Origin: an uncultured Mycoplasma sp.
Lineage (GTDB): Bacteria; Bacillota_I; Bacilli_A; RF39; UBA660
Direction: 5' to 3'
Assembly (NCBI GenBank): GCA_947642635.1
Contig: CANRTI010000007.1
Coordinates: 1 to 55,463, forward strand
DNA length: 55,463 nucleotides
The position numbers and the translations under genes were made by a program. This document shows, in pieces, positions 17,432-25,260 of this stretch (positions within the stretch are counted from its first letter, which is position 1; each line of letters begins with the position of its first letter). Under the pieces are notes generated by a model. That model was not told the origin of the DNA and searched no databases. It worked only from the letters and a program-made list of their open reading frames with translations.

Positions 17432-17509
17432 TTGACAAATCGGTGTCTATCCACTAAAATTAATTATTGATAGAAGAGTAGTACAAAAGTTTTGATGTAC
17501 TACTTTTTT
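17432..17509 (+). ncRNA. Promoter and short terminated RNA A (candidate sRNA or leader)
   Basis: TTGACA (17432-17437), a 17-base spacer and TAAAAT (17455-17460) form a near-consensus promoter on the plus strand. A transcript starting near 17467 would meet AGTAGTAC/GTACTACT (17477-17504), an 8-bp perfect stem followed by T residues, and end near 17509. This gives an RNA of about 43 bases with no reading frame. It faces the minus-strand XRE gene beyond it. The stem words recur in three other ICE2 terminators. Confidence 0.5.
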
Positions 17510-17573
17510 ATGTTTTTAGCTTTAAATTTTAAAGGGAAAAGATGTGATAAAATATGATATAATTTTCTAGGAT

Positions 17574-17615
17574 ACAAAAAAAGAAGTTTTATTTTTCCGG
17601 TTTTACTTCTTTTTC
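17574..17615 (-). terminator. Terminator of the small XRE regulator (minus strand)
   Basis: AAGAAGT and ACTTCTT pair across the stop codon of the gene, and on the minus strand the stem is followed by a run of T (complement of the A run 17574-17580). Confidence 0.55.
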
Positions 17616-17816
17616 AGCAATTATTTTAATGTTGTGGGTTTTAGCAATAGCAAGTAAAGTCTCAACAGTTAAATGTGATTCGCCACTTTCAAGCATTCTG
17701 ATACTTCTTCCACTTCGTTGTATCGTTTTGCCAAATTTTTCTTGCGTTAAATCAGTCCACTCTCGCAAGATTTTACATATTTCTTCTGGCTTAAAGTCAT
17801 TTAATACAAACTTCAC
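17589..17816 (-). CDS. Small XRE-family regulator of ICE2
   Basis: The 75-aa product starts with GTG, preceded by AGGTGGGG. It has a single XRE HTH (KILREWTDLTQEKFGKTIQR, then SIRMLESGESHLTVETLLAI). A similar small protein of the same layout is encoded on the host side after rpoC (53358-53570). It is divergent from the 430-aa cargo gene, and a perfect 10-bp palindrome lies between them. It probably acts on that intergenic region. Confidence 0.82.
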   Translation of the reverse strand: MKFVLNDFKPEEICKILREWTDLTQEKFGKTIQRSGRSIRMLESGESHLTVETLLAIAKTHNIKIIAEKEVKPEK

Positions 17817-17880
17817 TTGATCCCCACCTTTCTTAAAATACGCTATATATTGTATCTCAAAAGCTTCATAAAATCGGTGT

Positions 17881-17903
17881 TTTAGGAAGAACCTCTTCCT
17901 AAA
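17881..17903. promoter_or_regulatory. Perfect 10-bp palindrome before the cargo gene (operator or attenuator)
   Basis: TTTAGGAAGA-ACC-TCTTCCTAAA is a perfect 10-bp inverted repeat with a 3-base loop, 17 bases before the ATG at 17921. It could be an operator for the divergent XRE protein or an RNA hairpin that controls the cargo gene; an A run rather than a T run follows, so it is not a plus-strand terminator. Confidence 0.5.
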
Positions 17904-17920
17904 AAAGAAAGGGTCAAATT

Positions 17921-19213
17921 ATGAAAAAAGAGATAAACAGTTTAAATTTAATTTATGGAGCAACTACTATTGATATTTTTTCCAAATATAAAGAATTTAA
18001 ACATTTAAAAAAAGATGAAGTAAAAGATATTAGTAAAAAAATAAACGATTATTTTATATGGCTTGAAAATCAAAAAAATATTAACGTTTTTAACGTTGTA
18101 AAAATAGGTATGTTTTTATTAGATAATTCCACTATCAGAAAATATATTTTAAATAACAATATAAATATTTTATATGATGAAACAATAAAACTATTAAATG
18201 AGATTGATTATGATGTTATAGAGCAAGAGCGTTTTTCTGAAAATAATATGTATATTGAATTTTCTTCTAAATATGAGAACGATGATACAGAAATTGACAT
18301 CATAAAATTTATGAAATATCAATTAGAAAATTCAAATTTATTTTTCAAAGATTTAATAATGCTACTTATAGATAATTATGATTTTCCGAAAAAGTTATTT
18401 AAAGTTACTCGTTCTAAAAATCGTCATATAGATTTTTTAAATAGACTAAATTATATTTATTACCATTTAGCAAATTACTTAAATTCATCTCGAGAAGACT
18501 TGTATTATTGTTCTTTGTTTCTATTAAAATATCCATACATTGATGATTTATTATATACACGATCACACTATCCTTACTTTGAAACAAAAAACTGTAACGA
18601 TGAAACATCTTCGTTAATATATACATCTATTATAAAAGGACTTCATTACATTAATTCATATTACTTTATAGAATTTTTTGATTTTAATTATCGAACTACT
18701 CAAAAACAAGCTGGAAGTTATAGATTAAGCGAAAGTAAAGAAGACTTCATAAGAAGTATGACTGTTACCTTAACAAAAGACGATAAAATATTTCTTTATA
18801 AAATTGCATATATGGAAGATGATTACAAACTTACAAAAGCCGAGTTAAAAGAATTAGAACACTTAATTGCATCTCTAAAAAAATTAGATAATGTTACTAT
18901 CACTTCACAAGAATTAACTCTTGAAAAGAAAGAGTTATTAAAAAATACTATCTCATATATAAATGAATATGCTGATAATAATAATATTAAATTACTAGAG
19001 TTTATTTATGACATGCAAATAAAAAACGATCCCTCATATTTAATTGCAGAGTTTTATATCCAACATAATAATTTTAAATATCGATTCATTATCAGAAAAT
19101 TAAATGATAAACTTACATGGACGCTTTATTTGAAACATAAGCGAACTTATAAGATAAATATGTATTTTAGCGATGATTTTAAACACATTTATCAAGCAAT
19201 GCTAGAAGATTAA
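17921..19213 (+). CDS. ICE2 cargo protein of unknown function (430 aa)
   Basis: I do not recognise this protein. It has no membrane segment and is rich in Tyr, Asn, Ile, Lys and Asp. Its N-terminal 60 residues look helical (IFSKYKEFKHLKKDEVKDIS), and the C-terminal 60 residues look like alternating beta-strands (YRFIIRKL, LTWTLYLKHKR). The gene stands alone with its own upstream palindrome, between the regulators and the conjugation operon. This is where elements often carry host-benefit or defence genes. No known defence or toxin motif is visible. Confidence 0.7.
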   Translation: MKKEINSLNLIYGATTIDIFSKYKEFKHLKKDEVKDISKKINDYFIWLENQKNINVFNVVKIGMFLLDNSTIRKYILNNNINILYDETIKLLNEIDYDVIEQERFSENNMYIEFSSKYENDDTEIDIIKFMKYQLENSNLFFKDLIMLLIDNYDFPKKLFKVTRSKNRHIDFLNRLNYIYYHLANYLNSSREDLYYCSLFLLKYPYIDDLLYTRSHYPYFETKNCNDETSSLIYTSIIKGLHYINSYYFIEFFDFNYRTTQKQAGSYRLSESKEDFIRSMTVTLTKDDKIFLYKIAYMEDDYKLTKAELKELEHLIASLKKLDNVTITSQELTLEKKELLKNTISYINEYADNNNIKLLEFIYDMQIKNDPSYLIAEFYIQHNNFKYRFIIRKLNDKLTWTLYLKHKRTYKINMYFSDDFKHIYQAMLED

Positions 19214-19341
19214 AATTATATACCTTTGTCAATTACATATTATTAGATAAAGTATCTATTTTATAATTCCTAGTGTTTACAAGTGTTTACAATGATTTCA
19301 TCAGACATTTTAGGCGTGCTATTTAAGACTTTTATTCCTAA

Positions 19342-19433
19342 TTGACTTAAAACAATGGCGTGATATAATATGGTAAAGTACGAAAAAAATGTATCCAGAG
19401 AGCACTACTTCGTTTTTACAAGTAGTGTTTTTT
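19342..19433 (+). ncRNA. Promoter and short terminated RNA B (candidate sRNA)
   Basis: TTGACT (19342-19347), 16 bases and TATAAT (19364-19369) form a promoter. The transcript from about 19376 would end at CACTACTT/AAGTAGTG (19403-19427) plus six T, about 58 bases in all. No coding frame is present. Nothing else is evident in 19214-19341 apart from A/T-rich sequence. The terminator stem shares the words ACTACTT/AAGTAGT with RNA A and the operon leader. Confidence 0.5.
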
Positions 19434-19476
19434 CGTGCTTTTTGTATGATTTTCCAAACTTTTTGACTTTGAACGC

Positions 19477-19505
19477 TTGATTTTTGGGAATTTTTGGTAT
19501 ATTAT
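19477..19505 (+). promoter_or_regulatory. Main promoter of the ICE2 conjugation operon
   Basis: TTGATT, a 17-base spacer and TATTAT give a good sigma-A type promoter, with transcription expected from about 19512. The first long gene begins 325 bases downstream after an attenuator-like hairpin. Confidence 0.6.
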
Positions 19506-19547
19506 AGACAGCAATTAAAAGAAGTTTTTGATGTATCATATTTTTAA

Positions 19548-19615
19548 GGAAGTAGTATTTATCCTTTTATATGAGGTTTCTATAACCTTATTAATGGTGT
19601 ACTACTTCCTTTTTT
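19548..19615 (+). terminator. Attenuator-like terminator in the leader of the conjugation operon
   Basis: GGAAGTAGTA (19548-19557) and TACTACTTCC (19600-19609) form a perfect 10-bp stem followed by six T. Within the loop AGGTT/AACCT can form a second hairpin. Because it lies between the promoter and all operon genes, it would stop transcription unless overcome. Confidence 0.65.
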
Positions 19616-19632
19616 CAGGGGGTATGTAATAT

Positions 19633-19794
19633 ATGGAAAAGCTAAATTTTAATGTTATATGTCAATCACTAAAAAATAGAGAAAATATAACTTTATCTTT
19701 CTTATTCCCAAATTTATGGTATCAAGTCAATAGCTTTGGTTATTATACAAGAGCGAAGTTACCTTTACTAGCAACATGTTGTAGTATGTGGTAA
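19633..19794 (+). CDS. Small leader-encoded protein (53 aa)
   Basis: The ATG has AGGGGGT 9 bases upstream. The product starts MEKLNFNVICQSLKNRENIT and ends LLATCCSMW. It lies between the attenuator hairpin and the sigma-like gene. No family is recognised, and it could be a regulatory leader peptide rather than a functional protein. Confidence 0.45.
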   Translation: MEKLNFNVICQSLKNRENITLSFLFPNLWYQVNSFGYYTRAKLPLLATCCSMW

Positions 19795-19836
19795 TTGTCG
19801 CTCTTTTTCTTTGGATACTGGATCGGGGGATAAAAA

Positions 19837-20292
19837 ATGAAAAACACTTTATTAGGAAAGGACGAGCTATCCTTATATGATTATGTTAAATTAAGAAACA
19901 TAATATTAGATATTTTCAAACTATTTAAGTATTTGAAAAGAACAGATGATAAAATATCTTTACCGAAGATCACCTGTGATTATCGTGTAAGGTATGAGCA
20001 ATTTGTTCCAGTAAAAACATCGGTCGTTGAAAATTGTGTTTTGCGTAATTTAATGTTAGAAACAAAACTTGAAAATCGTAGAAAACAATTACTATCAAAG
20101 ATTACTATTGCTTTAAGAAAGTTAAATGATTTAGAAATGCAAGTTTTCGATCTAACTTTCTATAAATGTAAAAGTGAAGATGAAATTACTGATACTATTT
20201 CTTATGGTAAGGACAAAACTCGTGAAATCAGAAAAAGTGCTTGTATTAAATTTTTATCTGCTCTTGGTCTTGATGATAGATGTTTTAAATAA
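19837..20292 (+). CDS. Sigma-factor-region-4-like regulator
   Basis: The 151-aa protein ends with a sigma-70 region 4-like helix-turn-helix: LRKLNDLEMQVFDLTFYKCK followed by SYGKDKTREIRKSACIKF. The N-terminal part is helical. Such short sigma-like or ArpU-like proteins open the transfer operons of several Gram-positive elements and phages. GGGGG lies before the ATG. As the first full gene after an attenuated leader, it may act as positive regulator of the element. Confidence 0.65.
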   Translation: MKNTLLGKDELSLYDYVKLRNIILDIFKLFKYLKRTDDKISLPKITCDYRVRYEQFVPVKTSVVENCVLRNLMLETKLENRRKQLLSKITIALRKLNDLEMQVFDLTFYKCKSEDEITDTISYGKDKTREIRKSACIKFLSALGLDDRCFK

Positions 20293-20308
20293 CATCATCA
20301 TCTTTTTT

Positions 20309-20358
20309 TATGTCATAAAGTTTGGGGGTGGTAAAAAGAAAAATATTTGCATGACATA
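20309..20358. repeat. 8-bp inverted repeat flanking a G5 motif
   Basis: TATGTCAT (20309-20316) and ATGACATA (20351-20358) are perfect complements separated by 34 bases. A GGGGGTGG motif like a ribosome-binding site lies between them. The structure would enclose that site and end just before the real ribosome-binding site of the next gene, so a role in translation control is possible. Confidence 0.35.
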
Positions 20359-20376
20359 TTTAGGGGGTTGGCTTTT

Positions 20377-20865
20377 ATAGATAATATAAAAGAAATCATA
20401 AAACTATTTGAAAAAAGTACAAGAGAAGAAATTGGAATATCCCTACTAGCTTATGAGGAATTTATTTGTAAAGGTAATAAGGTTACAAGTAAAGATTTAA
20501 AAAAGTTAGAAAAAGTTTTTAAATGTTATGACGAGCGTTGGAGCGACGACTATCCAAGTCTAACAAATAAAGTTTTGCAAGATAGCGACATGCTAATTTG
20601 TAATGCGAATGAATTTGAAAAAGACGGTCATAAATTTACCTTTGATTATTGCCGTAATGATTCTAGTACTTCGTTTGTTGTAGAAGTAAGAGAAAAGAAA
20701 ACCGGTATTATAGAAGATGAGTTACATTATGAAGTTAAGGATAGTTCTATCAATAGTTGTTATGGAAAAGATAGTTTTAATACTATGTATAATGCTTGTG
20801 AAAAAATTAAAAATCATATTCAAGAAAAGGATCTTAACGAAATATTAAGGTCTTATAAGATTTAA
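20377..20865 (+). CDS. ICE2 hypothetical protein, apparent ATA start
   Basis: The ribosome-binding site is TAGGGGG (20361-20367). The TTG at 20368 is in frame but directly abuts the G run, and the frame further upstream starts before the ribosome-binding site. The codon at proper distance (9 bases) is the ATA at 20377, giving a 162-aa product beginning with IDNIKEIIKLFEKSTREEIG. The protein is soluble and acidic. The C-terminal half (FEKDGHKFTFDYCRNDSST, FVVEVREKKTG) looks beta-rich. No family is recognised. It lies between the sigma-like gene and the pilin-like gene. Confidence 0.65.
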   Translation: MDNIKEIIKLFEKSTREEIGISLLAYEEFICKGNKVTSKDLKKLEKVFKCYDERWSDDYPSLTNKVLQDSDMLICNANEFEKDGHKFTFDYCRNDSSTSFVVEVREKKTGIIEDELHYEVKDSSINSCYGKDSFNTMYNACEKIKNHIQEKDLNEILRSYKI

Positions 20866-20880
20866 GGGGGTATAAAAAAA

Positions 20881-21120
20881 TTGGAAAGTGTTTTAAACGA
20901 TATTTTGCGTCTAATTGGCGACGCAACTAATTATTTAAAAATGTTCGTTGCTGGAGCGACGGGCTTTTTTGTTTTAAAAGATTGTGTAATGTATATGGTA
21001 GCTAGTGAAGATCATCAAAAAGCTGCCTCACTTCGTCGTATCAGAACAACTTTAATAGCTGGGGTAACAGTTTTCTTTGTCGTACAATTAGTTAATTGGG
21101 TACTTGCATATTTCAAATAG
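20881..21120 (+). CDS. VirB2/TrbC-like pilin or small channel protein
   Basis: The 79-aa product has two hydrophobic segments, about residues 20-40 (MFVAGATGFFVLKDCVMYMV) and 55-76 (TLIAGVTVFFVVQLVNWVLA), separated by a basic loop SLRRIR. This is the layout of VirB2-like subunits of Gram-positive conjugation systems. The start is TTG after TAAGGGGGT. The place at the head of the transfer operon agrees. Confidence 0.65.
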   Translation: MESVLNDILRLIGDATNYLKMFVAGATGFFVLKDCVMYMVASEDHQKAASLRRIRTTLIAGVTVFFVVQLVNWVLAYFK

Positions 21121-21126
21121 GATATT

Positions 21127-21396
21127 ATGGATCAATATAAATTAATTAAAGAAATTATAAAAACATGCAAATATTTTAAAGTTATTGATTATGAAATAAA
21201 CGATCCATTCGTTGAAAAAAAGATCATTGACGGTTTAGAAGATATTATTTTTGTAGAAAATCTACTTAATATCTTCTATTCTAAAATGAAGTCAAAAAGA
21301 TTTCAAAAAACTTTGAATCAGAATAGACTTAAAAAATTATTAATTGAACTTGAAAAAATAAGATTGAATTTAGAATTTAAGGGGGTTAACTATTGA
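21127..21396 (+). CDS. ICE2 hypothetical protein (89 aa)
   Basis: This small Lys/Ile-rich, helical protein begins MDQYKLIKEIIKTCKYFKVI and is not recognised. It has no strong ribosome-binding site and starts seven bases after the pilin-like gene, so it is probably translated by coupling. Its last bases overlap the SSB start. Confidence 0.6.
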   Translation: MDQYKLIKEIIKTCKYFKVIDYEINDPFVEKKIIDGLEDIIFVENLLNIFYSKMKSKRFQKTLNQNRLKKLLIELEKIRLNLEFKGVNY

Positions 21397-21716
21397 ATAA
21401 TGTATTACTTTTAACCGGAAGAATTGCTAATGATCCTACCATTAAAGAGTTAGATAATAATAAGAAAGTTTGTAATGTATTGATTGCCGTACAAAGAGAT
21501 TATAAAAATTCATCTGGCGAATATGAAACAGACTTTTTTTCTATCTCATTATGGAATGGATACGCTGAAAGTGCGATTAAATATATACATAAAGGCGACT
21601 TAATCAATATATTTGGTAGGTTACAAAATCAAGATAATAAGTTGTCTATTGTCATTGAAAAAATCAAGTTTTTAGCGTCAAAACCTAAAAATGACACAAA
21701 AATAGATGAAAAATAG
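21393..21716 (+). CDS. ssb: Single-stranded DNA-binding protein of ICE2
   Basis: The 107-aa product has the SSB OB-fold pattern: NNVLLLTGRIANDPTIKEL at the N-terminus, then TDFFSISLWNGYAESAIKYI and KGDLINIFGRLQ. The C-terminus is short and lacks the usual acidic DDDIPF-type tip, so it may not recruit host partners. It starts with TTG after AAGGGGGTT. Conjugative elements often carry SSB to protect the transferred strand during establishment. Confidence 0.9.
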   Translation: MNNVLLLTGRIANDPTIKELDNNKKVCNVLIAVQRDYKNSSGEYETDFFSISLWNGYAESAIKYIHKGDLINIFGRLQNQDNKLSIVIEKIKFLASKPKNDTKIDEK

Positions 21717-21747
21717 TTAAAAAATATAATTTTTTTCATTTTAGGCG

Positions 21748-21776
21748 CTGTATTTTTTTTGAAAGCGCGTTATTAT
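21748..21776 (+). promoter_or_regulatory. AGCGCG-type promoter 1 of ICE2
   Basis: CTGTAT, 17 bases and TATTAT. The spacer ends with AGCGCGT directly before the -10 box, and GCGCT (21745-21749) pairs with AGCGC (21764-21768). The same layout occurs at 41945 and 42479. Confidence 0.6.
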
Positions 21777-21801
21777 TCATATAAAGAAAGGACGTGCTTT
21801 T

Positions 21802-22479
21802 ATGAAAAAAGTTTTAAAAGTAGTTTTTGCTATTTTATTAGTTGGTTTTGTGAGTGTTTTTGTTAGAGGTTATCAATATCAATCATCAAAAGCTAAACAA
21901 CGAATAAATAATGAGAATTTATCAGAGAAAATAAAAACTGAAAATTCTATAATTAATGATGATGTCATTGTTGATTTACTTGATGAAGAGATAAAAGAAG
22001 ATGATCCTATCAATAATACTAATTCTATTAAGCAAATAGAAGAAAAAACAGAAACTAAAACAAATAATATTCCAGAACAAAAAAATACAACAAATAATTC
22101 AAATGTAGAAACAAAAAATAATAATTCTAATTCGACTAATCAAAGTCAAAGTACTATTAAAGAGGAAGTAAAGGAAACAAAAGGAGTAAAGCAAGAAAAC
22201 ACTATTACTTCTAATACCACTACTTCCAATACTCAAAAAAATTCTTATATTGGTGTACCTAACCCTAACGACTTCTATTATTCATTTCATCATGGTAAAA
22301 TTGATAAACAATATTCAGACTTGAATAGTTGTTATACGGATAGTGCTAGAGTTGGTTTTAAAGATACGGTTGATATTTTAAACATAACTTGTTTTGAAGT
22401 ATTAGACGGTCAAGGTACAGTTTTAGGAATCTATATGTATGTAAATTGTCAATCAGGAAATTGTGAGAGATATAAATAA
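21802..22479 (+). CDS. ICE2 membrane-anchored extracellular protein
   Basis: A hydrophobic N-terminal segment (KVLKVVFAILLVGFVSVFVRG) acts as signal or anchor. It is followed by about 110 residues of Asn/Thr/Ser/Glu/Lys-rich low complexity and a C-terminal domain of about 75 residues with Cys residues (NSCYTDSAR, NITCFEVL, NCQSGNCERYK). The middle is a typical surface stalk. I do not recognise the C-terminal domain. It has its own AGCGCG-type promoter and precedes the adhesin gene. Confidence 0.72.
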   Translation: MKKVLKVVFAILLVGFVSVFVRGYQYQSSKAKQRINNENLSEKIKTENSIINDDVIVDLLDEEIKEDDPINNTNSIKQIEEKTETKTNNIPEQKNTTNNSNVETKNNNSNSTNQSQSTIKEEVKETKGVKQENTITSNTTTSNTQKNSYIGVPNPNDFYYSFHHGKIDKQYSDLNSCYTDSARVGFKDTVDILNITCFEVLDGQGTVLGIYMYVNCQSGNCERYK

Positions 22480-22510
22480 TATTGAATAACTTATATAACT
22501 TTATTTGAAA

Positions 22511-22537
22511 CATTACTTTTTAAGTAGTGTTTTTTTA
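22511..22537 (+). terminator. Terminator before the adhesin gene
   Basis: CATTACTT-TTT-AAGTAGTG forms an 8-bp stem (one G-T pair) followed by eight T. Its 3' arm is identical to that of RNA B at 19420-19427. It separates the 21802 gene from the adhesin. Confidence 0.7.
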
Positions 22538-22569
22538 TTTTGAATATTTTAAGGGGGGTATGATATAAA

Positions 22570-25260
22570 GTGAAGAAAAAAGGAAAAAGTAAATATTTAA
22601 AACTATTTATTGGTGCTATCATAGCTTTAGTATGTGGTACTCAAAATGTCATGGCGGCCACGCTTAATATGGATTTTACGGGTTACTGGTATGAACGAAG
22701 TGATAACGGCAACAACTATTCATCATGGAAATTACAAAATTATTATGTTGACGGTAATGTTGCTTTCTGTATCGAGCCCGGTGTTCCAGAGGGTACGAAT
22801 CAATATAGAGAGGTATCTTGGGAACAATTAGGTTTATCTAATTCAGTTAAACAAAAAGTGTTACTTTATTCTTATTATGGTTATCAATATTCAGGTCATC
22901 AAACACAAGAGTATAGAGCTGCTACACAAGCTCTAATCTGGGAAAGTATTTTAGGTGGTAATACAAGAGTTACTTATAATACCGCTCGTTATGGTGCTGG
23001 TACACCTTATAACGTAGATTATGAAAGATCAGTTATTCAAGATCTAGCAAATCATCATTACGACAAGCCAAGTTTTAACGGTACAACAGTTACCACTCAA
23101 GTTGGTAAAAGTGTTACTTTAACTGATACTAATAATGTATTAAGTAAATACGAAGTATACGCCTCTAATGGTGCTGAAATTTCTATTAATGGAAATCAGT
23201 TGACAATTACACCTACAAAGATTGGTTCTGTAACTTTACAATTTGTTAAAAAACAAATTTATTCTCGTAGTTATTTAATCTATTATGCTGATGACTACCA
23301 AAATATGATTAGTGGCGGTAATATCGATCCTGTTTATTTTTCTGTTAACGTTCAAGGTTTAGGCGGTCAAGTTGAAATAAATAAAGTAGATTCGAGCACG
23401 CAAAAAAATATTCCGTCCGGAGACGCTTCTTTAGAGGGTGCCGTGTACGGAATTTATGATACATCTGATAATCTTATTCAAAAAATAACTACTGATAAAA
23501 ACGGATATGCAAAAAGTGATTATTTACCATACTTTGGCCGTTTCTACCTAAAAGAGATCTCTCCAAGTAAGGGATACCTACTTAATGAGGATAAAATCCC
23601 ATTTGATAGTAGTAAAGATGAATTATTAACTTATGTTAAAACACCAGAAGACGTTATTACTCGTGATTATGAAATTACAAAAGTATATGCTTCTGATAAA
23701 ACGCAAATCATGACACCAGAAGTTGGGATTGAATTTGGTGTATATAATAGAAACAATGTTTTAGTAAAAAAATTGACTACTGACAATGAGGGTAAAATTT
23801 ATTTCAAATTGCCATACGGCCGTTATACATTAAAACAATTATCCTCTACTAGCGGTCATGAATTCATCAAAGATTTTGAATTTGAAATTAAAGATTTAGG
23901 GCCAACAGTAAATAAAGTTTTCTCTAACGCTGAAATCACTTCAAGAATAAAAGTTGTTAAAGTCGATCAAGACGGAAACAATATCACAAAAGCTGGTATT
24001 AAATTCAAAATTAAAGACTTAACTACTGGCGAATATGTTTGTCAAACAATTTCTTATCCTACAACACAAAAAATTTGTGAATTTGAAACAGATGATAACG
24101 GTATTTTAATTACACCTTATCCTTTAGGAACTGGATCATATCAATTAGAAGAAGTCGATCAAATTTTAGAGGGTTATGTTTGGAATTCTACACCATTAAA
24201 ATTTACAATCGATGAAAAATCTGATATATTTAGTACTGATGAATTTGACGCAATTATAGAACTTCATTTTACTAATCAAGAAGTAAAAGGAAAAATTGAA
24301 ATCAATAAAGTTGGCGAAAAATTAGTTATTGAAGATGATACATATACTTATGAAGAAATATCTTTACCAGATGTTGTCTTTGGTTTATATGATGAATCAG
24401 GAAAATTAATTGCAACAGTTAAAACTGATCAAAACGGATATGCTAAATTTGAAAATCTAAAATTGGGAAAATATACATTAAAGGAGCTTTCAAGCTCTAA
24501 TAATAATATTACCGATGATACAGAATTTAGTATTGAATTAAAATATAAAGATCAATACACACCTATTATTACAAAGACTTTCTCATTAAAAAATTATCTT
24601 CCAAAAGCTACACTAGAATTTTCTAAAACAGATTTAACCAGTGGAAAAGAATTACCAAACGTTAAAGTTCAAATCTTTACTGAAGATGACAAATTAATTT
24701 TTGAGGGTGTTACCGATGAAAACGGAAAAATCACTATTACTGACTTATTTGTAGGAAAATTTTACATCGTAGAAACTGATTGTTTAGAGGGTTATAAAAT
24801 TAGTGATGAAAAAGTGTTTTTTGAGATTAAGGAAAATAAAGAAATTGTAAAAGCTAGTATGACTAATGAAAAATTTAAAGGCGATTTAGATTTTACAAAA
24901 GTTGATTTAAGTACAGGACAACCTCTACCTAACGTTTTAATAGAGGTTAGAAATGCTGAAACAGATGAGCTTGTATTTAGTGGTCGTACAGATGAAAACG
25001 GGAAAATTGTTATCAAAGGTCTTGAATATGGAAAATACTATATTTTAGAAAAAGAAACATCTGATCCTACTTACATCTTAAACGATGAAAAAATGTTTTT
25101 TGAGATCACAGAAGACGGACAAGTTATTAAAGCAACAATGACTAATGAAAAAATGCCTAAAACTTTTAATACTGATTTAATTAGTATGTTTATCGTTGGT
25201 GGTACTGCTTTATCTGGAATTAGTTTATTACTATATGCGAAAAAAAGAAAAAATAAATAA
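22570..25260 (+). CDS. Thioester-domain, SpaA-repeat surface adhesin with MPKTF sorting signal
   Basis: A signal peptide (residues 1-30, ending NVMA-A) precedes a thioester domain. Cys67 in FCIEPG and Gln120 in TQALIW fit the internal Cys-Gln thioester that binds host or partner surfaces covalently. Several SpaA/Cna-B beta-sandwich repeats follow (KVDSSTQKNIPSGDASLEGA, then KITTDKNGYA, repeated to the end), suggesting isopeptide-stabilised stalks. The C-terminus has MPKTF at 862-866, a membrane helix and KKRKNK. MPKTF departs from LPXTG, and the adjacent sortase is probably matched to it. GTG start after AAGGGGGG. Likely role: attachment to recipient cells or host surfaces. Confidence 0.9.
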   Translation: MKKKGKSKYLKLFIGAIIALVCGTQNVMAATLNMDFTGYWYERSDNGNNYSSWKLQNYYVDGNVAFCIEPGVPEGTNQYREVSWEQLGLSNSVKQKVLLYSYYGYQYSGHQTQEYRAATQALIWESILGGNTRVTYNTARYGAGTPYNVDYERSVIQDLANHHYDKPSFNGTTVTTQVGKSVTLTDTNNVLSKYEVYASNGAEISINGNQLTITPTKIGSVTLQFVKKQIYSRSYLIYYADDYQNMISGGNIDPVYFSVNVQGLGGQVEINKVDSSTQKNIPSGDASLEGAVYGIYDTSDNLIQKITTDKNGYAKSDYLPYFGRFYLKEISPSKGYLLNEDKIPFDSSKDELLTYVKTPEDVITRDYEITKVYASDKTQIMTPEVGIEFGVYNRNNVLVKKLTTDNEGKIYFKLPYGRYTLKQLSSTSGHEFIKDFEFEIKDLGPTVNKVFSNAEITSRIKVVKVDQDGNNITKAGIKFKIKDLTTGEYVCQTISYPTTQKICEFETDDNGILITPYPLGTGSYQLEEVDQILEGYVWNSTPLKFTIDEKSDIFSTDEFDAIIELHFTNQEVKGKIEINKVGEKLVIEDDTYTYEEISLPDVVFGLYDESGKLIATVKTDQNGYAKFENLKLGKYTLKELSSSNNNITDDTEFSIELKYKDQYTPIITKTFSLKNYLPKATLEFSKTDLTSGKELPNVKVQIFTEDDKLIFEGVTDENGKITITDLFVGKFYIVETDCLEGYKISDEKVFFEIKENKEIVKASMTNEKFKGDLDFTKVDLSTGQPLPNVLIEVRNAETDELVFSGRTDENGKIVIKGLEYGKYYILEKETSDPTYILNDEKMFFEITEDGQVIKATMTNEKMPKTFNTDLISMFIVGGTALSGISLLLYAKKRKNK

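Noticed and set aside
17475-17510. Terminator for the minus-strand XRE gene
   Set aside because: The T run follows the stem on the plus strand and the place is upstream of that gene, so it fits a short plus-strand transcript instead.
20368-20370. TTG as the start of the 20377 gene
   Set aside because: It directly follows the GGGGG of the ribosome-binding site, leaving no spacing.
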